Of a stretch of DNA of 64,000 nt, positions 9,501 to 17,586 are shown one piece after another. The stretch spans positions 2,046,001 to 2,110,000 of the forward strand of contig NZ_AP027149.1 of assembly GCF_027925445.1 (NCBI RefSeq), given 5' to 3'. The notes beneath the pieces were generated by a model, which was given only the letters and a program-made list of their open reading frames with translations, did no database searches and was not told the origin of the DNA. The DNA comes from Methylocystis bryophila. GTDB lineage: Bacteria > Pseudomonadota > Alphaproteobacteria > Rhizobiales > Beijerinckiaceae. Position 1 is the first letter of the stretch. The number at the start of each line of letters is the position of its first letter. The position numbers and the translations under genes were made by a program.

Positions 9501-10576
9501 TGAAGCTCGCGGGCCCGGTGATTTCCGGCACGACGGCCGTCGATGAGCGACAGTACGATCTTTGGATGGTCACGGCCTATTTCATCGCGCCCGCGCAGTT
9601 CGAGAACGATGTCGAGCGCCGGGCGCGCAGCCGGCCTAACCTTGTCTTCGATTTGCGCGACCGGAGCGGTTTTGCGCATCGGGCACAGCCTCATCATGCC
9701 CTGCCCCTGCCAATGCTCGAATTCATAGCGAAGCTGACGGGATCACTCTTCCCTGAGACGCCGGCTCCTGAGAGCTGGCAGGGTGACACCAATCCCTGGG
9801 ATGCATCAGATCATTTTCGGGCGCTGGTTAATATGATCTCAGCTTCGCCGAGCCCGGAGGCGACCGATGCTCTGCAGCGGCTTGAAGCCGACGCACAACT
9901 TGCCCCTTACAAGTCGCATCTCCTTTACGCATTGCACAATCAGCGGCAGCGCCGCAGAGAAAGCGAATATGATCGCCCTGATTGGCTGCGAACCATCGGG
10001 GCCCTAGCCAATCGCGCGCCCGCTACGGTCGCCGATCTTCATGCGGTGCTTCTGGTCCATTTGCGCGATCTAGCCCACCGCATCGCACGAGAAAACACTG
10101 ACCTCTTTAAGAAATTTTGGAATGTCGACTCTAATGCAAAGCTGATAGACCCGCGGCCGGAGGAAGTCTGCCGGGACGATGTCGTAGATCTGCTCAGGCC
10201 GGCTTTACTGCCGCTCGGCGTCACCGTCGAACCCGAAGGACATATGGTGGCAGACAAGCGTGCGGATATCTCGGCCGCGATGCCCGGGAGGAAAATTCTC
10301 TGTGAATTGAAGCGCAATTATCATGCGGAGGTCTGGAAGGCGATTACGGGACAGCTAGAGCGCTTCTACGCGCATGATCCTGAAGCAAAAGGATTCGGCA
10401 TCTACGTGGTGTTCTGGTTTGGAAAGAAACGGGCGAGGCCCATGCCCCGGCCGCCCAAACCCCTGCAGCCGCCAAAAACACCAGCTGAGATGGAAAGCAC
10501 GCTTCAATTGCTGTTGCCGGACGATATGCGTAAGCGGCTTGCCGTCATCGTTATGGACGTGTCGGGGGAAATCTGA
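6581..10576 (+). CDS. NACHT-like STAND NTPase with C-terminal PD-(D/E)XK-like nuclease domain
   Basis: A protein of about 1331 residues. Near the N-terminus lie Walker A GDPGAGKT (36-43), Walker B LFIDGLDE (about 76-83) in the form characteristic of NACHT NTPases, and a sensor-like ISCRAADW shortly after. The long middle is helical and repeat-like (HEAT-like around ALGTPLPAILPDLETVLLRQ) and would serve as the sensing arm. At the C-terminus, RADIS (Asp about 1229), ILCELKRN (Glu 1242, Lys 1244) and then GQLERFY match the D...ExK...QxxxY pattern of PD-(D/E)XK nucleases. Bacterial NACHT proteins are known anti-phage sensors, usually with the effector at the N-terminus; here it is at the C-terminus. 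The start is ATG at 6581, with AAGGA upstream; GTG 6506 is in frame but lacks such a site. GC content looks lower than in the neighbours. No partner gene is visible. Confidence 0.72.
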   Translation: MTRAVRQINVPAGGAEDATSRPFSEFVERTNIILLGDPGAGKTHLFYEAAAAEKARFIKARSFLNTPTRMLCEQVLFIDGLDEKRAGRGDRDTVDALVKKLFEVAPPKLRISCRAADWLGESDLAAMSPFFDQQGGACVLHLESLSRSEQMSVLMAQGLGGDDIEGFLNEAAERGLGDFLENPQNLIMLWSTVKTGAWPATRRELFERSTRLMLEETNPERARSGGGSFSVAELRPVAGAVCAARLISDVDGISLTDQEGTPDIPGYRSLDLFPPEKVQAVLGRRVFDAGPELETVDYAHRTTAEFLAADFLASRMRKGLPFGRVMALMGVDRHPASELRGLHAWLAVCLPEHADELIEADPYGVLTYGDAASLSPRSCAVLVRALARLSHTNPWFRSGNWQAQPIGALARPDMVLEFRAILNDPDSGFGIRSVVVDALALGTPLPAILPDLETVLLRQVSPYAERLGALKALLRLGDAGKAAIRSAFGKLGNSADDLRLRAAIVQALYDDPYGPDQVVALVNDTLQVRDTNRAGLLWSLAEALPEQDLPAILDGIEPRAIDDSRFNRRIAEAGSFYERILVRAWSSLGQFEPARVMGWLRRRLAFERSAGQDLHAALRATPDRLHLLAKDFFSRVPVDDNRWLAYNRFREATLFELSPAALLAIATHAFDAAQMGSDRRSFLYEVVLSLSIHIAPVHGTRAFDELYLRAEHDELLRPLRSATVVVELPSNYFIGRSSRAPRDLNDRARQQREFDQNIDKIRSGAHLGWLQHLALIYFGLYADSENNLSPRERIGAWLGEGRVDAALEALAATLARNDLPSFNDVLLPTAEDQHYGWWYALIAGLNERWAAGQGLVGLSDDFLKGMLVFDLANPVWTREGGKQGWAVHPWRKELTERKPELVRDAYFAVAQLHLSRSANGVIGLRELLHEPAFEPYRPVIVLDLLRQFPNANPPSLCELLDAISALPAIYQDFLKLAGPVISGTTAVDERQYDLWMVTAYFIAPAQFENDVERRARSRPNLVFDLRDRSGFAHRAQPHHALPLPMLEFIAKLTGSLFPETPAPESWQGDTNPWDASDHFRALVNMISASPSPEATDALQRLEADAQLAPYKSHLLYALHNQRQRRRESEYDRPDWLRTIGALANRAPATVADLHAVLLVHLRDLAHRIARENTDLFKKFWNVDSNAKLIDPRPEEVCRDDVVDLLRPALLPLGVTVEPEGHMVADKRADISAAMPGRKILCELKRNYHAEVWKAITGQLERFYAHDPEAKGFGIYVVFWFGKKRARPMPRPPKPLQPPKTPAEMESTLQLLLPDDMRKRLAVIVMDVSGEI

Positions 10577-10847
10577 CGCCTAGGCGGCCCAAGACTGTGC
10601 AGATAATCCGTCGCGGAGGCTCCGGCTCCCCGCACACCCCGCCCTTCCGTGCCTCTGACGGCAATGACTGCACTTTTGCAGAGCGGATGTTCAAATCGAA
10701 CCACCGACCCCTGGGGGAGGCGGCTTGCCTCCAAGCCGGAGCGTGTTTAGTTGACGCCACCCAGGTCGGCGGCGGGGCCTGCCCGGAGCCGAGCGCGCAG
10801 GACTCACGGCCCACCGACCCGCACTCACGCAAGGAGACGTCCGCCCC

Positions 10848-11591
10848 GTGGCGACAATTTCCGAGTTTTTCAATCCGACGCGTTTCATGGCGCTGACGGA
10901 CCGGCTGCTTCCCTGGCTTTCGGGCGCCGCGGCGCTGTTGCTCGGCGTCGGGCTTTATGCCGCCTTCTTCCTCGTTCCGCCGGATTATCAGCAGGGCGAG
11001 ACGGTGCGGATCATGTATATCCACGTGCCCGCCGCCTGGCTTGGCATGTTCGCCTATATTGTGATGAGCTCCGCCTCGATCGGCGCGCTCGTCTGGCGCC
11101 ATCCGCTGGCCGATGCGGCGCAGAAGACGGCGGCGCCGCTCGGCGCGCTTTTCACTTTTCTCTGCCTTGTCACGGGCTCGCTCTGGGGCAAGCCCATGTG
11201 GGGGACCTTTTGGGTCTGGGACGCGCGCCTCACCTCTTATCTCGTGCTGTTCCTGATCTATCTCGGCGTCATCGCGATCCGCCAGACGATGGACGACACG
11301 CCGCGCGGCGCGCGCGTCGCCGCGATCATGACGCTCGTCGGCCTCGTCGACATCCCCATCATCAAATTCTCGGTCGATTGGTGGAACACGCTGCATCAGC
11401 CGGCGTCGGTGTTCCGCGCCGGCGGCTCGACGATCTCGGGCTCGATGCTCTGGCCGCTGCTCGTCATGGCGGCGGGCGCCTCTTGCCTCTTCCTGGCGCT
11501 GCATTTCATGGCGCTGCGCAATGAGATCCTGCGCCGGCGACTCGCGCGTCTTACGCTGCGCGCCGTGCGCGCCGAGGAGGCGCTGACATGA
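10848..11591 (+). CDS. ccmC: Heme exporter protein CcmC
   Basis: CcmC handles heme at the inner membrane and loads it onto CcmE for cytochrome c maturation (system I). The 247 residues form a six-helix membrane protein with the tryptophan-rich heme-binding WWD segment WGTFWVWDARLTS on the periplasmic side. Conserved His residues lie in MYIHVPAAW and near LVWRHPLAD. The start is GTG at 10848, with AGGAGA about ten bases upstream. It overlaps ccmD by four bases (ATGA). In most alphaproteobacteria ccmAB precede ccmC; here the preceding gene is the NACHT-like gene, so ccmAB must lie elsewhere or be lost. Confidence 0.95.
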   Translation: MATISEFFNPTRFMALTDRLLPWLSGAAALLLGVGLYAAFFLVPPDYQQGETVRIMYIHVPAAWLGMFAYIVMSSASIGALVWRHPLADAAQKTAAPLGALFTFLCLVTGSLWGKPMWGTFWVWDARLTSYLVLFLIYLGVIAIRQTMDDTPRGARVAAIMTLVGLVDIPIIKFSVDWWNTLHQPASVFRAGGSTISGSMLWPLLVMAAGASCLFLALHFMALRNEILRRRLARLTLRAVRAEEALT

Positions 11592-11737
11592 ACGCCGATC
11601 CGCACTGGGGCTATATCATCGCGGCTTACGCCATCGCCTTCATTGTGGTCGGCGGCGCGATCTGGCGCATCGTCGGCGAGCATCGAAGGCTCTTGGCCGA
11701 GCTCGCGCGCTTCAAGGATCAAGGAGAGGAGGGTTGA
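11588..11737 (+). CDS. ccmD: Heme exporter protein CcmD
   Basis: A 49-residue single-pass membrane protein beginning MNADPHWGYIIAAYAIAFI, with a basic, charged C-terminal tail. CcmD stabilises the CcmABC-CcmE heme-release complex. The start overlaps the end of ccmC (ATGA) and the stop overlaps the TTG start of ccmG, so the three genes are translationally coupled. The identification rests on length, the one-helix plus charged-tail layout, and the position between ccmC and ccmG. Confidence 0.88.
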   Translation: MNADPHWGYIIAAYAIAFIVVGGAIWRIVGEHRRLLAELARFKDQGEEG

Positions 11738-12336
11738 GCGCCGGGGAGGAGAAAAGCCAGCGCCCCTGGCTCCGTCTCGCGCCGCTCGGCGTCTTTCTGC
11801 TGCTCGCCGGCCTCTTCGTCGCGCGGCTCTTTTCCGGCGATCCCTCGAAGCTCCCCTCGGCGCTCATCGGCCGCCCGGCGCCGGCCTTCACGCTTCCGGC
11901 GGTCGAAGGACTGGCTGGCGTTTCGGGCTTCGGCGACGCCGATTTGCGTCAAGGCCATGTCAGCGTCATCAACGTCTTCGCCTCCTGGTGCGCGCCTTGC
12001 CGCGCCGAAGCGCCGACGCTGTTGACGCTCGCCCATGACGAGACGCTGAAGGCTGCGGGCGTCAAGCTCTATGGCCTTTCTTACAAGGACGATGCGGCGA
12101 ATGCGGTTCGCTTCCTGACGCAGGAGGGTAATCCCTTCGACGCCGTCGGCGCGGATTCTCTCGGCCGCACGGCGATCGACTTCGGCGTCTATGGCGTGCC
12201 GGAGACCTTCGTCGTCAGAGGCGACGGGGTCGTCGCCTATAAATTCGTGGGACCTTTGTCGCCCTATGCGCTGGAGAAGACGCTGATCCCCGAGATCGAG
12301 AAGGCGCTGAAGGCGTCGGCGGCGCCGCCCTCTTGA
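11734..12336 (+). CDS. ccmG: Cytochrome c biogenesis thiol:disulfide oxidoreductase CcmG/DsbE
   Basis: A 200-residue membrane-anchored periplasmic thioredoxin-fold protein that reduces apocytochrome c cysteines before heme attachment. An N-terminal anchor (WLRLAPLGVFLLLAGLFVAR) is followed by GRPAPAFTLPAVEG and the active site WCAPC in NVFASWCAPCRAEAP. The cis-proline region is VYGVPETFVV. It starts at TTG 11734 inside the ccmD stop, with GGAGAGGAGG just upstream. The length is normal for CcmG. It completes the ccmCDG set; the neighbouring TSUP gene is convergent. Confidence 0.94.
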   Translation: MSAGEEKSQRPWLRLAPLGVFLLLAGLFVARLFSGDPSKLPSALIGRPAPAFTLPAVEGLAGVSGFGDADLRQGHVSVINVFASWCAPCRAEAPTLLTLAHDETLKAAGVKLYGLSYKDDAANAVRFLTQEGNPFDAVGADSLGRTAIDFGVYGVPETFVVRGDGVVAYKFVGPLSPYALEKTLIPEIEKALKASAAPPS

Positions 12337-12345
12337 GGCAAGCTT

Positions 12346-13086
12346 TCAACGCTGCGTGAGGAAAAGTCCGATCGTCAGCGCCGTGCCGATCACGGCGATC
12401 GCCAAGCGTAGCACTCTCTCATTGAGCCGGTGCAGAAGCCCCACGCCGAAAAGGCCGCCGAGCGTCGCGCCGGCCGCGGTCGCGAGCGCCTGCGGCCAGC
12501 GCAAATCCGGAGAGAAGAGAAAGATCAGCACGGCGGAAGCGTTCATGACGCCAGCGAGCACGTTCTTCGTCGCGCTCGCCGTCCGGGCGTTCTCGCCGGC
12601 GAGCGTCAGCGCCGCCATCATCAGAAAGCCGATGCCGCCGCCGAAATAGCCGCCATAGACGGAGATCGCGAATTGGGCGATCCCGGCGGCGATGGGCCCG
12701 ATATGCCCCGAAGTCTTCGTCGCCTTGCGAAAAAAGCTGCCCCACACGAAGACGCCCGTGGCGAAAAGCACGAGCCAGGGAATGAGCCGCGCGAAGAAGG
12801 TCGCGGGCGTGAGCAACAGGATCGCCGCGCCGAGCGCGCCGCCTAGAATGCTGATCGCAAACAGCGTCGGCAGAGAGAGGCCGGAGACGCCGGCGGCGCG
12901 TGAGCGCCCCGCCCAACCCGTCGCGATCTGCCCGGGAAACAGCGCGACGCAGGAGGTGATGTTGGCCGCGAGCGCGTCCAGCCCCGAAAACATCAGCGTC
13001 GGCAGGATCAGGAAGGAGCCGCCGCCCGCGAGCGCATTCTGCGCGCCGCCCCAGACCGCGACGAGGAAGATCAGAAAAAAGGTCAT
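12346..13086 (-). CDS. TSUP family (TauE/SafE) membrane permease
   Basis: A 246-residue polytopic membrane protein of the TSUP family, which export or import sulfite, sulfonates and related anions. Two-fold related halves are visible, with typical segments near the start (GGGSFLILPTLMFSGLDA, then ANITSCVALFPG) and in the second half (GGYFGGGIGFLMMAALTLAG, then NVLAGVMNASAVLIF). The substrate cannot be read from the sequence. It is convergent with ccmG and is followed on its own strand, seven bases upstream, by the TetR gene, so the two may be co-transcribed as regulator then permease. Confidence 0.85.
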   Translation of the reverse strand: MTFFLIFLVAVWGGAQNALAGGGSFLILPTLMFSGLDALAANITSCVALFPGQIATGWAGRSRAAGVSGLSLPTLFAISILGGALGAAILLLTPATFFARLIPWLVLFATGVFVWGSFFRKATKTSGHIGPIAAGIAQFAISVYGGYFGGGIGFLMMAALTLAGENARTASATKNVLAGVMNASAVLIFLFSPDLRWPQALATAAGATLGGLFGVGLLHRLNERVLRLAIAVIGTALTIGLFLTQR

Positions 13087-13092
13087 GGCCGC

Positions 13093-13770
13093 CTATTCCC
13101 GCGCGCGGGCGTCTTGGCGCCGCTTGCGTGCGGCGACGGCGAGTCCGCGCGCGAACGTGCCGACGAACGCCTCAAGCTCCGCCTCTAGCATAACGCCGGC
13201 GCTGTCGCCGAGCTTGTCCTCGAGTCCGAGCGAGACGATCCCGTGCACGGCCGAAAACAGCGTGCGCGCGGTCCGCCTCACATCCTCCGGGGCGTGGTCC
13301 GGCAAAAGCTCCGATAGCGGCGATTCGAGCAGGGCGAAGAGCCGGTCGCGCTCGGTCACAAACCAGTCGGGCAGGGAGCTGCCAGGCGGCAGGCGAAAGC
13401 CGAACAGCGCCCGCCACGAGGGCTCCTCGCGGCGCGCAAAGGCGAGATAGGCGAGCGCCAGGACCTCCAGCGCGTCGCCGTCGCCCTCCTGCGCAAGCGC
13501 CGCCTCCAAGCGCGTGAGCGTGCGCGCGTTAACGCGCAGGATCAGCTCGTCGAGATCGGCGAAGACCGTGTAGATCGCCCCGAGAGCGCATCCCGCCGCC
13601 TGCGCGACCTCGCGCGCCTTCAGTCCCGCGAGCCCCTTGTCGGCGATAAGGGTTTGGGCAGCGCCCAAAATCTTCTCGCGGAGGTGATCCCGGCGAGAAA
13701 CGTCCGTTTTCTCAGTAGGCTTCGACAAAGCCTTTCCCCTTCGGCATTCTCTGAACAGTGTCCAGAACAA
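13093..13770 (-). CDS. TetR/AcrR-family transcriptional regulator
   Basis: A TetR-type repressor of up to 225 residues. The N-terminal helix-turn-helix is clear (REKILGAAQTLIADKGLAGL, then REVAQAAGCALGAIYTVFAD). The larger C-terminal half would be the ligand-sensing domain, with a WHG-type pattern around AYLAFARREEPSWRALFGFR. It is divergent from the LplT-PlsC-Aas gene, and the intergenic region holds two perfect TGAAC-N3-GTTCA palindromes and a third imperfect one, which fit TetR operators. ATG 13770 gives the longest frame. A TTG near residue 15 (before SKPTEKTDVS), with GGGGAAAGG upstream, is an alternative and would free the third operator from coding sequence. Confidence 0.88.
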   Translation of the reverse strand: MFWTLFRECRRGKALSKPTEKTDVSRRDHLREKILGAAQTLIADKGLAGLKAREVAQAAGCALGAIYTVFADLDELILRVNARTLTRLEAALAQEGDGDALEVLALAYLAFARREEPSWRALFGFRLPPGSSLPDWFVTERDRLFALLESPLSELLPDHAPEDVRRTARTLFSAVHGIVSLGLEDKLGDSAGVMLEAELEAFVGTFARGLAVAARKRRQDARARE

Positions 13771-13821
13771 GCTTGAACATTGTTCACACTTGCGCTAGCC
13801 TGTGATGATGAACGTTGTTCA
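13752..13821. promoter_or_regulatory. TetR operator palindromes between the regulator and the aas fusion
   Basis: TGAACATTGTTCA at 13774-13786 and TGAACGTTGTTCA at 13809-13821 share the arms TGAAC and GTTCA around three bases. A third site, TGAACAGTGTCCA at 13752-13764, differs at one arm position. They lie between divergent tetR and aas starts and so probably serve both promoters. The second copy lies upstream of the chosen aas start (13838). Confidence 0.6.
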
Positions 13822-13837
13822 TAGCAGGAGGGAACGG

Positions 13838-16800
13838 ATGTTCAAGACCGATGAGCCCGCGTGCGGCCTCTTCGACGAGGAGCGAGTGGAGCAAAGCGCA
13901 ACGGCGCCTAGCCCGCCGACGGCCGCTCGTCATAGAAGCACTTCGTCGGCATCCGCCGGTCGAAAGCCTCCCTTGATGGACGCCGCCATGTCCCAGTCCC
14001 TGCTGTCCGCGCGCCGCTTCGCGCCGCTCTTCTGGTGCCAGTTCTTCGCCGCTCTAAACGACAATCTCTTGAAAAACGCGCTGGCCTTTTTCGTGCTGTT
14101 CAAGATTGGCGGCGAAGCGGGGGCGTCGCTCGTCACATTGGCGACCGCGACGCTCATGGCGCCCTATTTTCTGTTGTCGGCGCTCGGCGGCGAGCTCGCC
14201 GACAAGTTTGACAAGGCCGTCGTCATGCGCCGGCTGAAGCTCGCTGAAATCGGCGCCGCGGGCATAGCGGTCGCCGGCTTTTACGCGGGCTCCACAGCGC
14301 TGTTGTTCTTCGCGCTCTTCCTCTTCGGCGCGCTCGGCGCGTTGTTCGGCCCCGCCAAATACGGAATTCTGCCCGATTGCCTGCGGCGCGAGGAATTGCC
14401 GAAGGGCAATGCGCTCGTCGAAGCCGCGACCTTCATTGCGATCCTCGTTGGCACGATCCTCGGCGGTCTCGCCATGGAGGAAGGCCGCGATCCGGCCTAT
14501 CTCGCGCTCGGCATGATCGGCTTTGCGATCCTCTCCTACGCGAGCGCCTGGTTCATCCCTTCGACGCCGCGCGCCGACAGCGCGCTTGCGATCGACGCCA
14601 ATATCGCGCGTTCGACCTTCGCCTTCGTCGCCGAGCTGCACCGCGAGCCGATGCTTTGGCGTCTTGGCCTCGTCACCAGCATCTTCTGGCTATTGGGCGC
14701 CGTGGCGACGTCGCTCCTGCCGACCCTCGTCGCCCAGACAATGCATGGCGGAGAGATCGTCGTGACGGCGCATCTTGTCGTCTTCGCGGTCGCGATCGCG
14801 CTCGGCTCGGGCCTCGCCGCCTATCTCTCGCATGGCCAGATCATGTTGCTGCCCTCGGTCCTGGGCGCTGCCGGCGCGGCCCTCGCCGCGGGCGATCTTT
14901 CCCTCATGCTCGCCTTTCACGACGCGTCGTCGCCTGGCGCGCTGCTCGCGCTCGATCCCTATTTTGCCCAGCCGGGCGCTTGGCGCGCGCTGATCGATCT
15001 CGGTGTGATGTCGATTTCGGGCGGGATGATCGTCGTGCCCGCCTTTGCCGCGTTGCAGGCGCTTTCCGATCCCGCGAGACGCGCGCGCATTCTTGCGGCG
15101 GTCAATGTGCTCAACGCCGCCGCGATGGTCGGCGGCGGACTGCTCGTCGCGGCTTTGCAACAAGCCGGCGCCCCGATCTGGACGCTCTTTGGCGGCGTCG
15201 CGGTCTTCGCCGCCGTCTCGGCCATCTGGATCAATAAGGCCGTCGTCGAAAATCCGCTGCGCGACCTGTTGTCGATCTTTTTCCGCTCGTTCTATCGGCT
15301 CGAGGTCAAAGGCCTCGAAAATCTCGATCGCGCCGGCCCCAATCCGATCGTCGCGCTCAATCATGTGAGCTTCCTCGATGCGGCGCTCGCGCTGTCGATC
15401 ATGCCGCGCGCGCCGATCTTCGCCATCGACCGCACCATCGCCACGGCTTGGTGGGTCAAGCCATTCTTGAGATTCGCGCATGTCGTGCCGCTCGATCCGA
15501 CGAAGCCGCTCGGCGCCCGCACGCTCGTCAACGCCGTCAAGAGCGGCGAGCCACTGGTTATTTTTCCCGAGGGTCGCCTCACCGTGACCGGCAGCCTGAT
15601 GAAGGTTTACGACGGCGCCGGCCTCATCGCCGACAGGTCAAACGCGCTGGTGCTGCCGGTGCGCATCGAAGGCCCCGAGGCGACGATCTTCTCGCGCGTC
15701 CCGAAGACCAAGGAGCCGCGGCGTCTCTTTCCGAAGTTCAAGCTGACCGTGCTCGAGCCCGTGCGTCTCTCGGTCGATGAAAGCCTCAAGGGCAGGAAGC
15801 GTCGCGCGGCAGCGGGCCTCGCGCTCTATCACGTCATGTCCGATCTCTTATTTCTCACGACCGACGTCAATCGCACGATTTTCCAGGCGGCGGTCGCGGC
15901 TTTGCGCCATCACGGCGCCTCGCGCATCGCGCTCGAGGATCCCGTTTCGGGCAAGCTCAGCTATCGCAAGCTGCTCACCGCGGCGCGCGCGCTCGGAGAA
16001 AAATTCGCGGCGCTGACCGAGCCCGGCGAAACGGTCGGCCTCATGGTCCCCAACGCCAATGGCGGCTGCGTCGCGCTGCTCGCGCTTTCCTCCGCGGGCC
16101 GCGTGCCGGCCATGGTGAACTTCACGGCTGGCCACGCCAATATCCTCGCCGGCTTGAAAGGAGCCGGCGCGAAGCGGATTGCGACCTCGCGCGCCTTCAT
16201 TGAAGCGGCGCGGCTCGAGAAGCTTGTTTTGGCGCTCGGCGAGGAGATCGAGCTCATCTATCTCGAGGATTTGCGCGACAGCGTGACGCCTCTCGACAAA
16301 TTGCGCGCTCTGCTTCTGCATCGTCGCGCGCTGGCGCCCCACGATCCCGACCGCATGGCCGCGGTGCTCTTCACCTCAGGCTCGGAAGGCGCGCCGAAAG
16401 GCGTTGCGCTCTCACACCGCAACATGCTGTCCAACATCGCGCAGGCCGCCGCGCGCATCGACTTCAGCCGCGAGGACAAGGTCTTCAACGTGCTGCCGAT
16501 CTTCCACTGCTTCGGGTTGACGGTGGGCTTCGTGCTGCCGCTCGTTTCCGGCGTGCCCATCTACCTCTATCCGTCGCCGCTGCATTATCGAATCGTGCCG
16601 GAGCTCGTTTACAGCTCCAACGCCACCGTCCTCTTCGGCACGGACACGTTTCTCGCCGGCTATGCACGCACCGCCAACGCCTATGATTTTCGCTCGATCC
16701 GCTATGTCGTCGCCGGCGCGGAGCCGGTGAAGGAGGCCACGCGCGACACCTGGAGCGAGAAGTTCGGCGTGCGCATCTTGGAGGGCTATGGCGTGACGGA

Positions 16801-17395
16801 AACCGCGCCGGTTCTGGCGCTCAACACGCCGATGCACAATAAGTTCGGCACGGTAGGCCGCTTGCTGCCGGGGATCGAGCCCAAGCTCGAGCCCGTCGCC
16901 GGAGTCGAAGGTGCGGGGCGGCTCTTTGTGCGCGGTCCCAATGTGATGCTCGGTTATCTGAGGTCCGAGAACCCAGGCGTGCTCGAGCCGCCGACAGAGG
17001 GCTGGCACGACACGGGCGACATCGTCGCCATCGATGCGGAAGGCTTCGTGTCGATCAAGGGCCGCGCCAAGCGCTTCGCCAAGATCGGCGGCGAAATGAT
17101 CTCGCTCGCCCGCATCGAGGCGCTGGCCGCCGAGCTCTGGCCCGATGAGCTTTCCGCCGCAGCGAGCGAGCCTGACCCGCGCAAAACTGAGCGGATCGTG
17201 CTCGCTACGGAGCGTCAGGACGCGTCTCGCTCGGCTTTCCAGGCTTTCGCGAAGACGAAGGGCGCCTCGGAGCTGATGATTCCGGCCGAGATCATTGTCG
17301 TTGAGGCGCTGCCGCTTCTCGGTTCGGGCAAGATTGATTTCGCCGGGGTCACGAAGATGATTCGGGGCCGGGCGACGCCATCGACGGAAGGATGA
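13838..17395 (+). CDS. aas: LplT-PlsC-Aas fusion: lysophospholipid flippase, acyltransferase and acyl-ACP synthetase
   Basis: An approximately 1185-residue three-domain protein for lysophospholipid recycling. An MFS transporter domain of LplT type (FWCQFFAALNDNLLKNALAF onward) occupies roughly residues 50-460. A PlsC acyltransferase domain follows, with the HX4D motif in NHVSFLDA and FPEGRLTVTG. Last is an AMP-forming acyl-ACP synthetase/ligase domain with FTSGSEGAPKGVALSHRN, LEGYGVTETAP and WHDTGDIVAI. Together they would flip lysolipid inward, activate a fatty acid and re-acylate. The start is ATG 13838, with AGGAGG at 13826-13831. An in-frame ATG at 13802 lies ahead of an operator palindrome and lacks such a site, and ATG 13988 begins the conserved part. 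A divergent TetR gene probably controls it. Confidence 0.9.
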   Translation: MFKTDEPACGLFDEERVEQSATAPSPPTAARHRSTSSASAGRKPPLMDAAMSQSLLSARRFAPLFWCQFFAALNDNLLKNALAFFVLFKIGGEAGASLVTLATATLMAPYFLLSALGGELADKFDKAVVMRRLKLAEIGAAGIAVAGFYAGSTALLFFALFLFGALGALFGPAKYGILPDCLRREELPKGNALVEAATFIAILVGTILGGLAMEEGRDPAYLALGMIGFAILSYASAWFIPSTPRADSALAIDANIARSTFAFVAELHREPMLWRLGLVTSIFWLLGAVATSLLPTLVAQTMHGGEIVVTAHLVVFAVAIALGSGLAAYLSHGQIMLLPSVLGAAGAALAAGDLSLMLAFHDASSPGALLALDPYFAQPGAWRALIDLGVMSISGGMIVVPAFAALQALSDPARRARILAAVNVLNAAAMVGGGLLVAALQQAGAPIWTLFGGVAVFAAVSAIWINKAVVENPLRDLLSIFFRSFYRLEVKGLENLDRAGPNPIVALNHVSFLDAALALSIMPRAPIFAIDRTIATAWWVKPFLRFAHVVPLDPTKPLGARTLVNAVKSGEPLVIFPEGRLTVTGSLMKVYDGAGLIADRSNALVLPVRIEGPEATIFSRVPKTKEPRRLFPKFKLTVLEPVRLSVDESLKGRKRRAAAGLALYHVMSDLLFLTTDVNRTIFQAAVAALRHHGASRIALEDPVSGKLSYRKLLTAARALGEKFAALTEPGETVGLMVPNANGGCVALLALSSAGRVPAMVNFTAGHANILAGLKGAGAKRIATSRAFIEAARLEKLVLALGEEIELIYLEDLRDSVTPLDKLRALLLHRRALAPHDPDRMAAVLFTSGSEGAPKGVALSHRNMLSNIAQAAARIDFSREDKVFNVLPIFHCFGLTVGFVLPLVSGVPIYLYPSPLHYRIVPELVYSSNATVLFGTDTFLAGYARTANAYDFRSIRYVVAGAEPVKEATRDTWSEKFGVRILEGYGVTETAPVLALNTPMHNKFGTVGRLLPGIEPKLEPVAGVEGAGRLFVRGPNVMLGYLRSENPGVLEPPTEGWHDTGDIVAIDAEGFVSIKGRAKRFAKIGGEMISLARIEALAAELWPDELSAAASEPDPRKTERIVLATERQDASRSAFQAFAKTKGASELMIPAEIIVVEALPLLGSGKIDFAGVTKMIRGRATPSTEG

Positions 17396-17586
17396 GAGAG
17401 GCCGGGCGTCGTCTCCGATCACGCTGCCTGGGGCTGCGCTCTAATTCAAAGGCTTGGAGCGAATTCCGATCGCCAAAGCTGTCGAGCTTCGCGCAGTTCG
17501 CTCGGGTCTGCAGCGCGCGCTGGGCCGCATCGGCCGAACGCCTGGTCTCAGAGCGGGGCCGACAACCGCGCAGAATAGAGTAGGGC

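Noticed and set aside
10716..10732. Hairpin GGAGGC-GGCTT-GCCTCC as terminator of the NACHT gene
   Set aside because: The stem is six pairs, no T-run follows, and it lies 140 bases beyond the stop.
10551..11504. 317-codon open frame on the minus strand
   Set aside because: Antisense to ccmC; the sequence is extremely Arg/Glu-rich and has no domain.
13802..13837. ATG 13802 as the start of the LplT-PlsC-Aas gene
   Set aside because: It would place an operator palindrome inside the gene and has no ribosome site, while ATG 13838 follows AGGAGG.
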